A stretch of DNA of 7,367 nt from Synergistales bacterium Syner_01. GTDB taxonomy: Bacteria; Synergistota; Synergistia; Synergistales; Aminobacteriaceae. The DNA lies in assembly GCA_001604435.1 (NCBI GenBank), contig LVBO01000380.1:1-7367 (forward strand). The letters are read 5' to 3'. Within the stretch, counting starts at the first letter, position 1. The number at the start of each line of letters is the position of its first letter. The position numbers were made by a program, and so were the translations under genes. Of the stretch, positions 1 to 5,797 are shown in pieces. A model generated the notes under the pieces. The model ran no database searches and had not been told where the DNA came from. It saw only the letters and a program-made list of their open reading frames with translations.

Positions 1-677
1 GTCTTGTGGTGATCGAGAAGGCTGAAGTTCGTGTAGTCGTTCTCGGCGCAGTCGACGATGCCCTGCTGCAGCGCCTGGTACAGCTCGCCCCAGGCGACCT
101 GCGTCGGAATGGCGCCGGTCTGCTTCCAGAAGTCGGCCACGACGCCGGACATCTGAGTGCGGATCTTCATGCCCTTGAGGTCGTCCATCGTGTTGATGGG
201 CTTCTTGCCGTAGTAGTTGCGGACTCCGGCGGACCAGTAGGCGGCGATGCGGAAGGTGTTGCGGGACTTCTCGTTGATGATCTTCGCCAGCGTCTGTCCG
301 GCTTCGCCGTCGACGGCCTTCTCCCAGTGCTCGAAGCTGTTGAAGAGGTAGAGAAGCGAGAAAAGGTCGACCTCGGGGATGCCGATCTTCGTCATGAAGC
401 CGGGGGAGGCCACGACGACGTCGGCCGCGCCGAGCTGGAGCTTCTCGACGAGCTCGTCCTCGTTGGTGCCGATGGTTCCGGCGTGGACGTCGACGGAGAT
501 TTCGCCGCCGGAGATCTTCTCGAGCACTTCCTTGAACTTCATCATGCCGTGCTGGTACGGATTCTCAAGAGACGTCTGGTTGTGCGCCGCCACGATCTTC
601 AGCGGAGCGGCCTGCGCGGGGAGGACGAATACCACCGCAAGAACAGCAGCAAGGAACAACAGTGTGCATTTCTTCAT
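1..677 (-). CDS. dctP: TRAP transporter solute-binding protein, DctP family (3' part beyond left edge)
   Basis: This is the periplasmic substrate-binding subunit of a tripartite ATP-independent (TRAP) transporter, which delivers an organic acid or similar carboxylate to the DctQ/DctM membrane pair. The first 225 residues are visible of a usual 320-340. Translation starts at the ATG at 677, preceded by an AGAGGGG-type ribosome site (about 685-691). Residues 1-23 form a signal peptide: MKK, a hydrophobic core, then cleavage after AQA. The family core is clear: NSFEHWEKAVDG (113-124), GVRNYYGKKPI (151-161), then DDLKGMKIRTQ (165-175) with the conserved carboxylate-binding Arg at 173, then GAIPTQVAWGELYQALQQGIVD (188-209). 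It follows the DlgD-like reductase by 60 nt on the same strand with no promoter visible in the gap, so the two are probably co-transcribed. The membrane subunits should lie left of the window. The substrate cannot be read from the sequence; the neighbouring reductase suggests a 2-keto acid or sugar acid. Family call is firm, ligand unknown. Confidence 0.93.
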   Translation of the reverse strand, partial: MKKCTLLFLAAVLAVVFVLPAQAAPLKIVAAHNQTSLENPYQHGMMKFKEVLEKISGGEISVDVHAGTIGTNEDELVEKLQLGAADVVVASPGFMTKIGIPEVDLFSLLYLFNSFEHWEKAVDGEAGQTLAKIINEKSRNTFRIAAYWSAGVRNYYGKKPINTMDDLKGMKIRTQMSGVVADFWKQTGAIPTQVAWGELYQALQQGIVDCAENDYTNFSLLDHHK

Positions 678-708
678 TTTGTGTACCCCTCTCTTCTGGT
701 TAAGGTAT

Positions 709-725
709 GCGGAAAAAAATTCCGC
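709..725 (-). other. small hairpin in the dlgD-dctP gap
   Basis: GCGGAA and TTCCGC form a perfect 6-bp inverted repeat around a 5-nt loop (T-rich on the transcribed strand). It lies between the stop codon of the reductase (738) and the ribosome site of dctP. No T-tract follows the stem in the direction of transcription, so it is not a classical terminator. It could be an mRNA-stabilising or processing element that raises expression of the binding protein over the upstream gene, or it may be chance. Confidence 0.35.
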
Positions 726-737
726 GAAAGCACGAAA

Positions 738-1742
738 TTATGCGAGCTCTCGGAGGATTCCATCCCAGATCTCATCGTTCACGGGTATCCCGAGTTCGAG
801 GTTCTCTCTGCGGGTGCGCCCTTCCTTCTCGCCGGGGTAGAGGATTTCGCCCCCCGGTTCCGACGGCGCCGCCTGCTTCAGGTCGGAGAGGACGCTCTCC
901 ACGACGGATTCCACGTACTCCTTCCCGTACATCCCCTCCGCGTTGAAGGCGAGGAAGGTCTGGGTGACCGCGATCTCGTCGCCGAGTTCGCCTATCTGCC
1001 GGACGGTGTTCCCCTTCGAGAGGAGCGCGCCGATCAGGTCGAGCGCGATGGAGAGGCCGGAGCCCTTCCAGAAGCCGATCGGGAGCACGCGCCACGTTTT
1101 CTCGATCGCCGCCGGGTCGGTCGTGACACGCCCCTCCTCGTCGTAGCCGCCGGGGACGGGGAGCTGCCTTCCCGCCAACCGGTGCGCCTCGATGGCCCCA
1201 TAGGAGAACTGCGCCAGCGCCCCGTCGATCAGCACGGGGCTCTCCTTCCACGGAAGCGCCATGATGATCGGGTTGTTGCCGATGCGCCGATCCTTCGCCC
1301 CCCATGGAGGCATATTCGGCATGGTGTTCGTCCAGCAGACGCCGACGAACCCTTTGCGCGCCGCCTGGAGGCCGTAGGCCCCGCCGCGCATCCAGTGGTT
1401 GGTGTTCCGCATGGCCACGCAGCCCACGCCGGAGAGACCGGCGAGTTCCATAGCCCTGTACATCGCGGAGGAGGCGTTCGTACACCCCATGCCTCTCTTG
1501 CCGTTCCAGCGCTCCAGAGCACCGAAGGACTCCTCCGCGACCGGGTCGGCGGCCGGGTCGATATGCCCTTTGCGGATATACGAGAGCACCCTCGGGAAGC
1601 GGTTCGCCCCGTGGGAGGCCACTCCGTCGCAGGTGTTGTCGGTGAAGAGTTCGGCGGCGCTCGCCGCCTTCCCCTCGGAGAAACCGTATTTCATCAGTAT
1701 TCGCAGGAACACGTCCCGCATCTCGTCGTACGGTATGCGCAT
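738..1742 (-). CDS. dlgD: Ldh_2-family NAD(P)H-dependent 2-keto-acid reductase, 2,3-diketo-L-gulonate reductase (YiaK/DlgD) type
   Basis: This is a cytoplasmic oxidoreductase of the malate/L-lactate dehydrogenase (Ldh_2) family, a fold unrelated to classical lactate dehydrogenase. Its 334 residues closely match the 332 of E. coli YiaK/DlgD, which reduces 2,3-diketo-L-gulonate to 3-keto-L-gulonate. From memory of YiaK, the shared segments are SHGANRFPR (43-51, with the proposed catalytic His at position 44 in both), RNTNHWMRGGAYG (112-124), CWTNT..MPPWGAK (136-150), FSYG (179-182), HRLAGRQLPVPGG (187-199) and GFWKGSGLSIALDLI (223-237). The ATG at 1742 has a GGGAGGGG ribosome site (1754-1761), somewhat distant at 11 nt. 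The gene has its own promoter and is followed by a TRAP binding-protein gene, echoing E. coli yiaK with the yiaMNO TRAP system. No sgb/yia-type kinase or epimerase is seen in the window, so the real substrate may differ. Other Ldh_2 activities (ureidoglycolate, sulfolactate, malate, imino acids) are alternatives. Family is sure, substrate moderate. Confidence 0.85.
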   Translation of the reverse strand: MRIPYDEMRDVFLRILMKYGFSEGKAASAAELFTDNTCDGVASHGANRFPRVLSYIRKGHIDPAADPVAEESFGALERWNGKRGMGCTNASSAMYRAMELAGLSGVGCVAMRNTNHWMRGGAYGLQAARKGFVGVCWTNTMPNMPPWGAKDRRIGNNPIIMALPWKESPVLIDGALAQFSYGAIEAHRLAGRQLPVPGGYDEEGRVTTDPAAIEKTWRVLPIGFWKGSGLSIALDLIGALLSKGNTVRQIGELGDEIAVTQTFLAFNAEGMYGKEYVESVVESVLSDLKQAAPSEPGGEILYPGEKEGRTRRENLELGIPVNDEIWDGILRELA

Positions 1743-1764
1743 CTTTTTAAAATCCCCTCCCGTG

Positions 1765-1777
1765 TTTCGGTCCGAAA
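1765..1777. promoter_or_regulatory. palindrome in the dlgD leader, possible operator
   Basis: TTTCGG-T-CCGAAA is a perfect 13-bp palindrome with a one-base centre. It lies about 40-50 nt downstream of the predicted transcription start and 3 nt upstream of the ribosome site of the reductase gene. The position suits a repressor roadblock or an RNA hairpin next to the Shine-Dalgarno. No regulator gene sits beside it except the IclR gene of the adjacent operon, whose own leader palindromes have a different sequence. Function is inferred from symmetry and place only. Confidence 0.35.
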
Positions 1778-1823
1778 ACCGGGATTTTCGTATGTCCGGA
1801 AAGCCGTCCTTCGCTTCCCATTC

Positions 1824-1852
1824 ATCTTACCCATGAAGGAGAATTTCGTCAA
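1824..1852 (-). promoter_or_regulatory. sigma70-type promoter for dlgD-dctP
   Basis: On the minus strand, TTGACG (1852-1847) is followed after exactly 17 nt by TAAGAT (1829-1824). This gives five of six matches to the -35 consensus and four of six to the -10, with ideal spacing. Transcription would start near 1817, leaving a leader of about 75 nt before the reductase ATG. It lies just downstream of the terminator of the preceding operon, which supports an independent transcription unit. Confidence 0.75.
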
Positions 1853-1907
1853 CGTTCGACAGGATAAACTTGCGTTTTACAGGGTGAAATATCGTCTGGT
1901 CGCAGAG

Positions 1908-1941
1908 AAAAAAAGCGGCCCCGGAAGAATCCGAAGCCGCT
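1908..1941 (-). terminator. intrinsic terminator after abgT
   Basis: Read on the minus strand, AGCGGCTTCGGA (1941-1930) pairs along its full length with TCCGGGGCCGCT (1925-1914), giving a 12-bp stem with two G-T wobbles. The loop is 4 nt (1929-1926) and a run of six Ts follows directly (1913-1908). It begins 34 nt past the abgT stop codon. The stem, loop and T-tract are textbook Rho-independent, so the iclR-M20-abgT operon should end here. Confidence 0.93.
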
Positions 1942-1975
1942 CGGGAGAAACGCTTTCAGACTGCCGGCACGAAAG

Positions 1976-3547
1976 CTACATCCAGCTCGACACGCCGGGG
2001 CCGAGAGCGATGCCGAAATGCATGTAGGCGATGAGCATCGCGACCAGAAGGATGAAGAAGCAGATGCTGTACGGCAGCGTCATCGAGATGACGTTGCCGA
2101 GCCCGATAGTCTCGTCCTTCTGTTTGTACTGCTCCATGATGGCGAGCAGCATCGGCAGGAAGTAGTTGATCGGGGTGATCGGGTTCGTCACGGTGTCGCC
2201 GATGCGGTAGGCGATCTGCGTCAGCGCCGGGGCGAAGCCGACCACGGAGAACATCGGGACGAAGATCGGCGCGAGGATCATCCACTTCGAGGAGCCGCTC
2301 GTCATGAAGAGGTTCAGGAAGGCGACCAGCACGACGAAGGAGACGGCGAGCGGAATGCCCGTGAAGTCCATTGCCTGGAGCATTTCGGCGCCCTTGACGG
2401 AGAGGATGACGGCTAGTTTGCTTTCGGAGAAGAAGTAAATGAAAAACGCCGCCGGGAACGCCACCACGAAGTAGGAGAGGGAGGCGCGCAGTCCGCCCGC
2501 CATGTACTTCGGCACGTCTCTGTGCGTCTTGACGGTCTTCGATCCTATTCCGTAGCCGGTTCCCACGAACATGAAGAGGAAGAAGAGAATGGGAACGATG
2601 CCGTACGTCAGAGGAGAAGAGGGCAGGAAGCCGCCCGCGTCGTTGCGGAGGAGTCCGGAGGAAGGGACCATGCCGACGAGCAGAAGGACGAAGAAGACCA
2701 GGAAGTACTTGAAGGCGAGCTTGAGCCCCGTCGATTCTTCTTCGGTGAGCCTGCGTGCGTCGACGGCCGAGGCGTCGATGCTGCCCTTCACGTTGACGTA
2801 GCGCGGCATGACGACCTCCGTGACGAACGTGACCGCGAGGGCGATGACGAGCGTGGCGGGCGCAAGGAAGAACCAGTTCATGAGGGGGTGCACCGGAGCC
2901 GCGATCCCCATGGCTTTCGCCGCCGAGGCGGTGATTCCCGACAAGAGCGCGTCGTCCGCCGAGACGATGAGGTTCGCCGTAAACCCTCCGTGCGCCGAGA
3001 CGTAGCCGACGACGGCGCCGAGTATCGGATTCCGGCCGAGGGAGGAGAAGAGAGCGGCGCCGATGGTGGTGGCGATGATGATGCCCGCGTTTCCGGAGAT
3101 GTTGGCGCAGACGCCGACCAAGGCGAGAAGGAAGGTGATCATGAAGGCCGGAGCGCCGAGCAGCGTCTTCTTCATGAAGGCGTCGAAGAAGCCGGTGTCC
3201 TGCACGTAGCCTATGCCGAGCATCATCACCATCACGATGCCGAGCGGCGGGAAGGTGATGTACGTTTTGACGAAATCCTTGAGGAAGTCGAGGAAGAACT
3301 TCTTTTCCAGAAGGTTCCGTACGTGGACGGTGACCTCCTTGGCGGCTTCGCCCGCCCCCGACGCGCCGAGGTAGGTGACCGAGACGTCGAGTTTGCTGAG
3401 GACGTATGAGAGAATAAGTACGATGACCGCAAAAATCGTGAACAAAAGGAACGGATCGGGCAGTTTGTTTCCCGTTCTTTCGACGAAACCGAGAAAACCT
3501 TTTGTCGCTCCTGATCGAGAGAGTTTTTCACCGTCGTTCGAGTGCAT
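1976..3547 (-). CDS. abgT: AbgT-family transporter (p-aminobenzoyl-glutamate transporter family)
   Basis: This is an inner-membrane carrier of 523 residues (E. coli AbgT has about 508). Characterised members import p-aminobenzoyl-glutamate, and some (MtrF, YdaH) export sulfonamides. The start is the ATG at 3547, chosen because AGGAGGT (3562-3556) sits 8 nt upstream; extension to an ATG at 3643 would run inside the peptidase gene and has no ribosome site. After a short cytoplasmic tail come KGFLGFVERTGNKLPDP (16-32) and many hydrophobic spans (for example about 33-50, 101-114, 133-150, 225-246, 280-294, 315-332, 357-373, 398-415, 492-508). Family motifs are NISGNAG (149-155), AHGGFTANL (185-193), a polar stretch SADDALLSGIT (196-206), GSSKWMILAPIFVPMF (418-433) and AYRIGDTVTNPITP (446-459). 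It starts 13 nt after the M20 peptidase stop, with the ribosome site overlapping that stop codon, so translation is probably coupled. Pairing with a glutamate-carboxypeptidase-like enzyme favours import of an acyl-amino acid over drug efflux; the exact ligand is inferred. Confidence 0.92.
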   Translation of the reverse strand: MHSNDGEKLSRSGATKGFLGFVERTGNKLPDPFLLFTIFAVIVLILSYVLSKLDVSVTYLGASGAGEAAKEVTVHVRNLLEKKFFLDFLKDFVKTYITFPPLGIVMVMMLGIGYVQDTGFFDAFMKKTLLGAPAFMITFLLALVGVCANISGNAGIIIATTIGAALFSSLGRNPILGAVVGYVSAHGGFTANLIVSADDALLSGITASAAKAMGIAAPVHPLMNWFFLAPATLVIALAVTFVTEVVMPRYVNVKGSIDASAVDARRLTEEESTGLKLAFKYFLVFFVLLLVGMVPSSGLLRNDAGGFLPSSPLTYGIVPILFFLFMFVGTGYGIGSKTVKTHRDVPKYMAGGLRASLSYFVVAFPAAFFIYFFSESKLAVILSVKGAEMLQAMDFTGIPLAVSFVVLVAFLNLFMTSGSSKWMILAPIFVPMFSVVGFAPALTQIAYRIGDTVTNPITPINYFLPMLLAIMEQYKQKDETIGLGNVISMTLPYSICFFILLVAMLIAYMHFGIALGPGVSSWM

Positions 3548-3555
3548 TGCATGAT

Positions 3556-3562
3556 ACCTCCT
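3556..3562 (-). promoter_or_regulatory. ribosome binding site of abgT, overlapping the M20 stop codon
   Basis: AGGAGGT is a full-strength Shine-Dalgarno whose first bases are part of the TAG stop of the upstream peptidase (3563-3561). It fixes the abgT start at 3547 and implies translational coupling of peptidase and transporter. A closer ATG at 3552 is out of frame with the transporter. Confidence 0.85.
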
Positions 3563-4733
3563 ATTCAGAGTGTGGTGCGAAACGTTCGAGATCCATAACG
3601 CATTCCGCGACGAGCGCGATGCGTTCGAAGAGTGAATCGACAAGGGCGTACTCCCTTTCGGAGTGGTTCCATTCTCCCCGCACGCCCATCTGATCCAGAG
3701 TCGGAACTCCCGCGCTCACGGAGAACGCGGAGTCGGAGCCGCCTCCGGAAAACTCCGCCCACGGTTCGGGCTGTCCTAGCTCCAGCGCCTTCCGACGGAC
3801 GAACTCGAAGAGTCGTTCGTTTTCCGGGGTCTTTTCCATCGGCGGGATACCGACTGTACGCGACAGCGTGGTCTTGGTTCCGTCGAGGTACGTCGTATCG
3901 GCGATCTTCCGCATCCGCGCCGATACGACGTCGAGCTGCGAGGAAGAAAGATAACGGACGTCCACGACGATTTCCGCTCTGTCGGGGACGGCGTTCGGGA
4001 CGACTCCCCCCTCGATGGTCCCGACGTTGTAGGTTATCCCCTCATCGTTTTCGTTGAGCGCTTGAATCGCTATCACCTTGTGCGCGATCTCGAGGATGGC
4101 GTTTCGTCCCTTCCGAGGCTCGCGTCCCGCATGCACCGACACGCCCTCCACCGAGAGCGTGAAGACCGCCGTTCCTTTGCGTCCCACCACAAGGCCGCTG
4201 TTTCTGTCGCCCGTTTCGAAGTTGAACGCCGCCGCGCACCCCCGAACCTCGTCCGAAAACACCTTCCCCATGGAAGAGTAGCGGTGCGCCGTTTCTTCGT
4301 CGCCCGCGAGCGCGACGACGACGGGGCGGTCCGAGAAGCCCGATTCTTCGAGGACGCGCGCAACGGACGAAAGGACGACGACGCCCCCTTTCATATCCAG
4401 AACCCCCGGGCCGTACGCCTTCCCGTCCTCGATACGGAAGGGACGCGCCGTAGCGGCTCCCTCGGGAAAGACCGTATCGAAATGTCCCATGAAGGCGACG
4501 GGTTTCCCGGGCCGGTCTTTCCCGAAGACCGCGATCAGTCCATCGCCGCCCTTCTCGAACTCCACGATCCGAGTTTCCGCGCCGAGCTTCCGGAGGTGTT
4601 CCTCAAGAAATCTCGCCGTCCGATCGACGCCTTCCTTGTCCGTGGAGGCGCTTTCCATGTTGACGAGCGTCTCCCAGAAAGCCAGTATTTCCGCTTTGTT
4701 GCGTTCGATAAACTCCGCGATGTTCTTCCTCAT
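3561..4733 (-). CDS. M20-family metallopeptidase, glutamate carboxypeptidase (CPG2)-like
   Basis: This is a cytoplasmic (no signal peptide) zinc-dependent exopeptidase of 390 residues. Family members cleave a C-terminal amino acid or acyl-amino-acid amide bond. All di-metal site residues are visible: H84 and D86 in GHFDT, bridging D113 in GVLDMKGG, general base E146 and ligand E147 in GDEET, E173 in FETGDR, and H357 in WNHSEREY. SVHAG (199-203) carries the conserved His of the dimerisation lid domain, which spans roughly residues 185-295. FSGGGSDSAF (328-337) is another family signature. The order and wording resemble Pseudomonas carboxypeptidase G2, which removes glutamate from folates and p-aminobenzoyl-glutamate. 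N247 and R260 (in PNAVP and DVRY) line up by eye with substrate-side residues there. The ATG at 4733 follows AAGGAG (4747-4742) by 8 nt. The gene lies 30 nt after iclR and 13 nt before abgT, so transporter and hydrolase likely share a substrate. ArgE/DapE-type deacylase or dipeptidase activity remains possible. Confidence 0.9.
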   Translation of the reverse strand: MRKNIAEFIERNKAEILAFWETLVNMESASTDKEGVDRTARFLEEHLRKLGAETRIVEFEKGGDGLIAVFGKDRPGKPVAFMGHFDTVFPEGAATARPFRIEDGKAYGPGVLDMKGGVVVLSSVARVLEESGFSDRPVVVALAGDEETAHRYSSMGKVFSDEVRGCAAAFNFETGDRNSGLVVGRKGTAVFTLSVEGVSVHAGREPRKGRNAILEIAHKVIAIQALNENDEGITYNVGTIEGGVVPNAVPDRAEIVVDVRYLSSSQLDVVSARMRKIADTTYLDGTKTTLSRTVGIPPMEKTPENERLFEFVRRKALELGQPEPWAEFSGGGSDSAFSVSAGVPTLDQMGVRGEWNHSEREYALVDSLFERIALVAECVMDLERFAPHSE

Positions 4734-4763
4734 TTTCCACGCTCCTTGGGTAAAGATATGTAT

Positions 4764-5507
4764 TCAGCGCCTGAACTGCAAAGCTTCGGAGATTCTTGCG
4801 GCGCATTCTTCGAGCATGGGCAACCATTCTTCCAGCCTATGCTTTTTGTCTTCGGTGGAACCGATGGTAAGACAGCACCATACCGCGGTGTCCTTGTCGA
4901 AGATCGGGACGGCGAGCCCCATTTCTCCCTCGGTGACCTCGCCCAAGCTCAGGGAGTACCCTCGAGAGCGTATTTTTTCGTACTCTTTTCGCAGAAGCTG
5001 CGGATCGACGAGCGTATGTGGCGTCATCCGCTCCAGGACGCGGTTCGCCAGCGCCTTTTCGCGCACTTCTTCCGGAAGCCATGCCGCGAGAAGTTTGCCC
5101 GCGGCTCCGCCGTTGATCGCCAGGTGTTTCCCGACCCTCACCAAGGAACGGAGAAAACTGTTCCCCTCGACCTTGTAGGCGAGAAAGCCTTCGGTTCCCT
5201 CCCGAATGGATATGGTCGCCGTCTCTCCGGTGAGATCTCTGATTTTGTGAAGAAAGGGAACGCCGATGCTCTGAATACCCCGCATCTGGTTGTAGACGTA
5301 GGAGAGTCGGAGATGGGACGGTCCTATGGAGTAGGTTTTGGAGGAGAGGTTTCGAGCGACGAAAAACTGCTGCTCCAATGTCGCCATGATTTTGGAAACT
5401 CCGCCGGGAGTCATCCCGAGTTCTCTGGCGAGTTCGGAGAGCGTCATTTCATAGGGGGGCATCGCAAGACGATTGATAATCCAGAGTGCTTTCTCAAGAC
5501 TGTTCAT
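4764..5507 (-). CDS. IclR-family transcriptional regulator
   Basis: This DNA-binding regulator has 247 residues, standard for the IclR family. An N-terminal winged helix-turn-helix starts at once (SLEKALWIINRL, 3-14), with the recognition region MTLSELARELGMTPGGVSKIMATLEQQFFV at about 21-50 and the wing to about 62 (KTYSIG). The C-terminal effector domain (about 78-245) shows VGKHLAINGGAAGKLLAAWLPEE (125-147) and the family signature region RSRGYSLSLGEVTEGEMGLAVPIFD (180-204). The ATG at 5507 begins exactly at the conserved N-terminus; AGGAGG (5517-5512) is close, only 4 nt away. It is first in an operon with the M20 peptidase and abgT, and divergent from the GGT-like gene. By family precedent it binds a small organic acid or aromatic ligand and controls its own operon and probably the divergent gene. 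Its leader contains two inverted repeats that could be operators. Family is certain; targets and ligand are inferred. Confidence 0.94.
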   Translation of the reverse strand: MNSLEKALWIINRLAMPPYEMTLSELARELGMTPGGVSKIMATLEQQFFVARNLSSKTYSIGPSHLRLSYVYNQMRGIQSIGVPFLHKIRDLTGETATISIREGTEGFLAYKVEGNSFLRSLVRVGKHLAINGGAAGKLLAAWLPEEVREKALANRVLERMTPHTLVDPQLLRKEYEKIRSRGYSLSLGEVTEGEMGLAVPIFDKDTAVWCCLTIGSTEDKKHRLEEWLPMLEECAARISEALQFRR

Positions 5508-5515
5508 AATGCCTC

Positions 5516-5535
5516 CTTTTTCCTATGGGAAAAAG
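5516..5535. repeat. perfect 8+8 bp inverted repeat in the iclR leader, candidate operator
   Basis: CTTTTTCC and GGAAAAAG flank a 4-nt centre. The repeat lies between the iclR promoter and its start codon and overlaps the first two bases of the AGGAGG ribosome site. The TTTCC/GGAAA symmetry recalls sites of IclR-family proteins (E. coli IclR favours TGGAAAT-N-ATTTCCA). Bound protein, or the RNA hairpin itself, could restrain iclR translation or transcription, giving negative autoregulation. The symmetry is seen; the regulatory role is inferred. Confidence 0.5.
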
Positions 5536-5548
5536 ATTTTTCTATTTG

Positions 5549-5567
5549 AAAAACGCGCGTAGTTTTT
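5549..5567. repeat. inverted repeat over the iclR -10 and transcription start, candidate operator
   Basis: AAAAAC and GTTTTT arms flank GCGCGTA. The right arm covers most of the predicted -10 element (5563-5568) and the centre covers the predicted start of transcription (about 5556). A repressor bound here would block RNA polymerase directly. The arms are short and A/T-rich, so chance is a real alternative. Confidence 0.35.
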
Positions 5568-5591
5568 ACCACATCCTTTCGCAATTGTCAA
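5563..5591 (-). promoter_or_regulatory. sigma70-type promoter for iclR-M20-abgT
   Basis: On the minus strand a perfect TTGACA (5591-5586) is followed after 17 nt by TAAAAA (5568-5563), with four of six -10 matches. An AT-rich tract, TTTTAAAATT, abuts the -35 upstream, resembling an UP element. Transcription should start near 5556, giving a leader of about 50 nt that contains the inverted repeat at 5516-5535. It is the only good promoter seen for the three-gene operon. Confidence 0.75.
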
Positions 5592-5784
5592 ATTTTAAAA
5601 GGTGGAGTTTTGAAAACAGGGCATTGCTGAGTTCTTTATCAGAGGGGGGCGGCGGAAAGGCTTCTTGTATGGTATGAGGGAAAGCCGACCCCGGGAAGAC
5701 GAAAATATGGTATGCTGCAATTAACCGACTGAAGACGAGCATGCTATGTTTGAAAAAACAATGATTTTTTTGAAATTTTTTTCT

Positions 5785-5790
5785 GGAGGA
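5785..5790 (+). promoter_or_regulatory. ribosome binding site of the GGT-like gene
   Basis: GGAGGA lies 7 nt before the ATG at 5798 and sets the start of the Ntn-hydrolase gene. It follows a run of Ts, so the site should be in an unstructured part of the mRNA. Confidence 0.85.
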
Positions 5791-5797
5791 GACGAAG

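Larger units (their letters stand above)
5508..5797. other. divergent regulatory region between iclR and the GGT-like gene
   Basis: This AT-rich 290-bp gap holds the iclR promoter and two inverted repeats near the iclR side. On the other side are two copies of TATGGTATG (5668-5676 and 5706-5714, 38 bp apart) and homopolymeric A and T runs (5752-5782) directly before the GGT-like ribosome site. For the rightward gene the only promoter-like match I find is weak: TTAACC (5721-5726), 18 nt, TATGTT (5745-5750). It may need an activator, or its promoter may not be recognisable by eye. I find no convincing small gene or RNA in the gap. Confidence 0.6.

Noticed and set aside
6..2027. Long open frame of 673 codons on the plus strand
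   Set aside because: It runs antisense across dctP, the intergenic terminator and promoter, and the reductase gene. The composition (rich in Arg, Val, Asp, Glu, Gly) is typical of a mirror frame opposite GC-rich codons. It has no family motif and no ribosome site.
3548..3643. Longer N-terminus for AbgT starting at 3643
   Set aside because: The added 32 residues overlap the end of the M20 coding sequence, have no ribosome site and are not hydrophobic or family-like. The ATG at 3547 has a perfect Shine-Dalgarno 8 nt upstream.
4062..5549. Open frame of 495 codons on the plus strand
   Set aside because: Antisense to the well-supported M20 and IclR genes and crosses their junction and the iclR leader. 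No recognisable domain.
5741..5764. Seven-codon leader peptide MLCLKKQ upstream of the GGT-like gene
   Set aside because: No ribosome site precedes it, and no attenuator structure follows before the real start. Probably a chance ATG-to-stop run.
5752..5782. A-run followed by T-runs considered as a terminator
   Set aside because: The possible stem is made only of A-T pairs and would be unstable. No gene ends upstream of it on either strand in the right direction.
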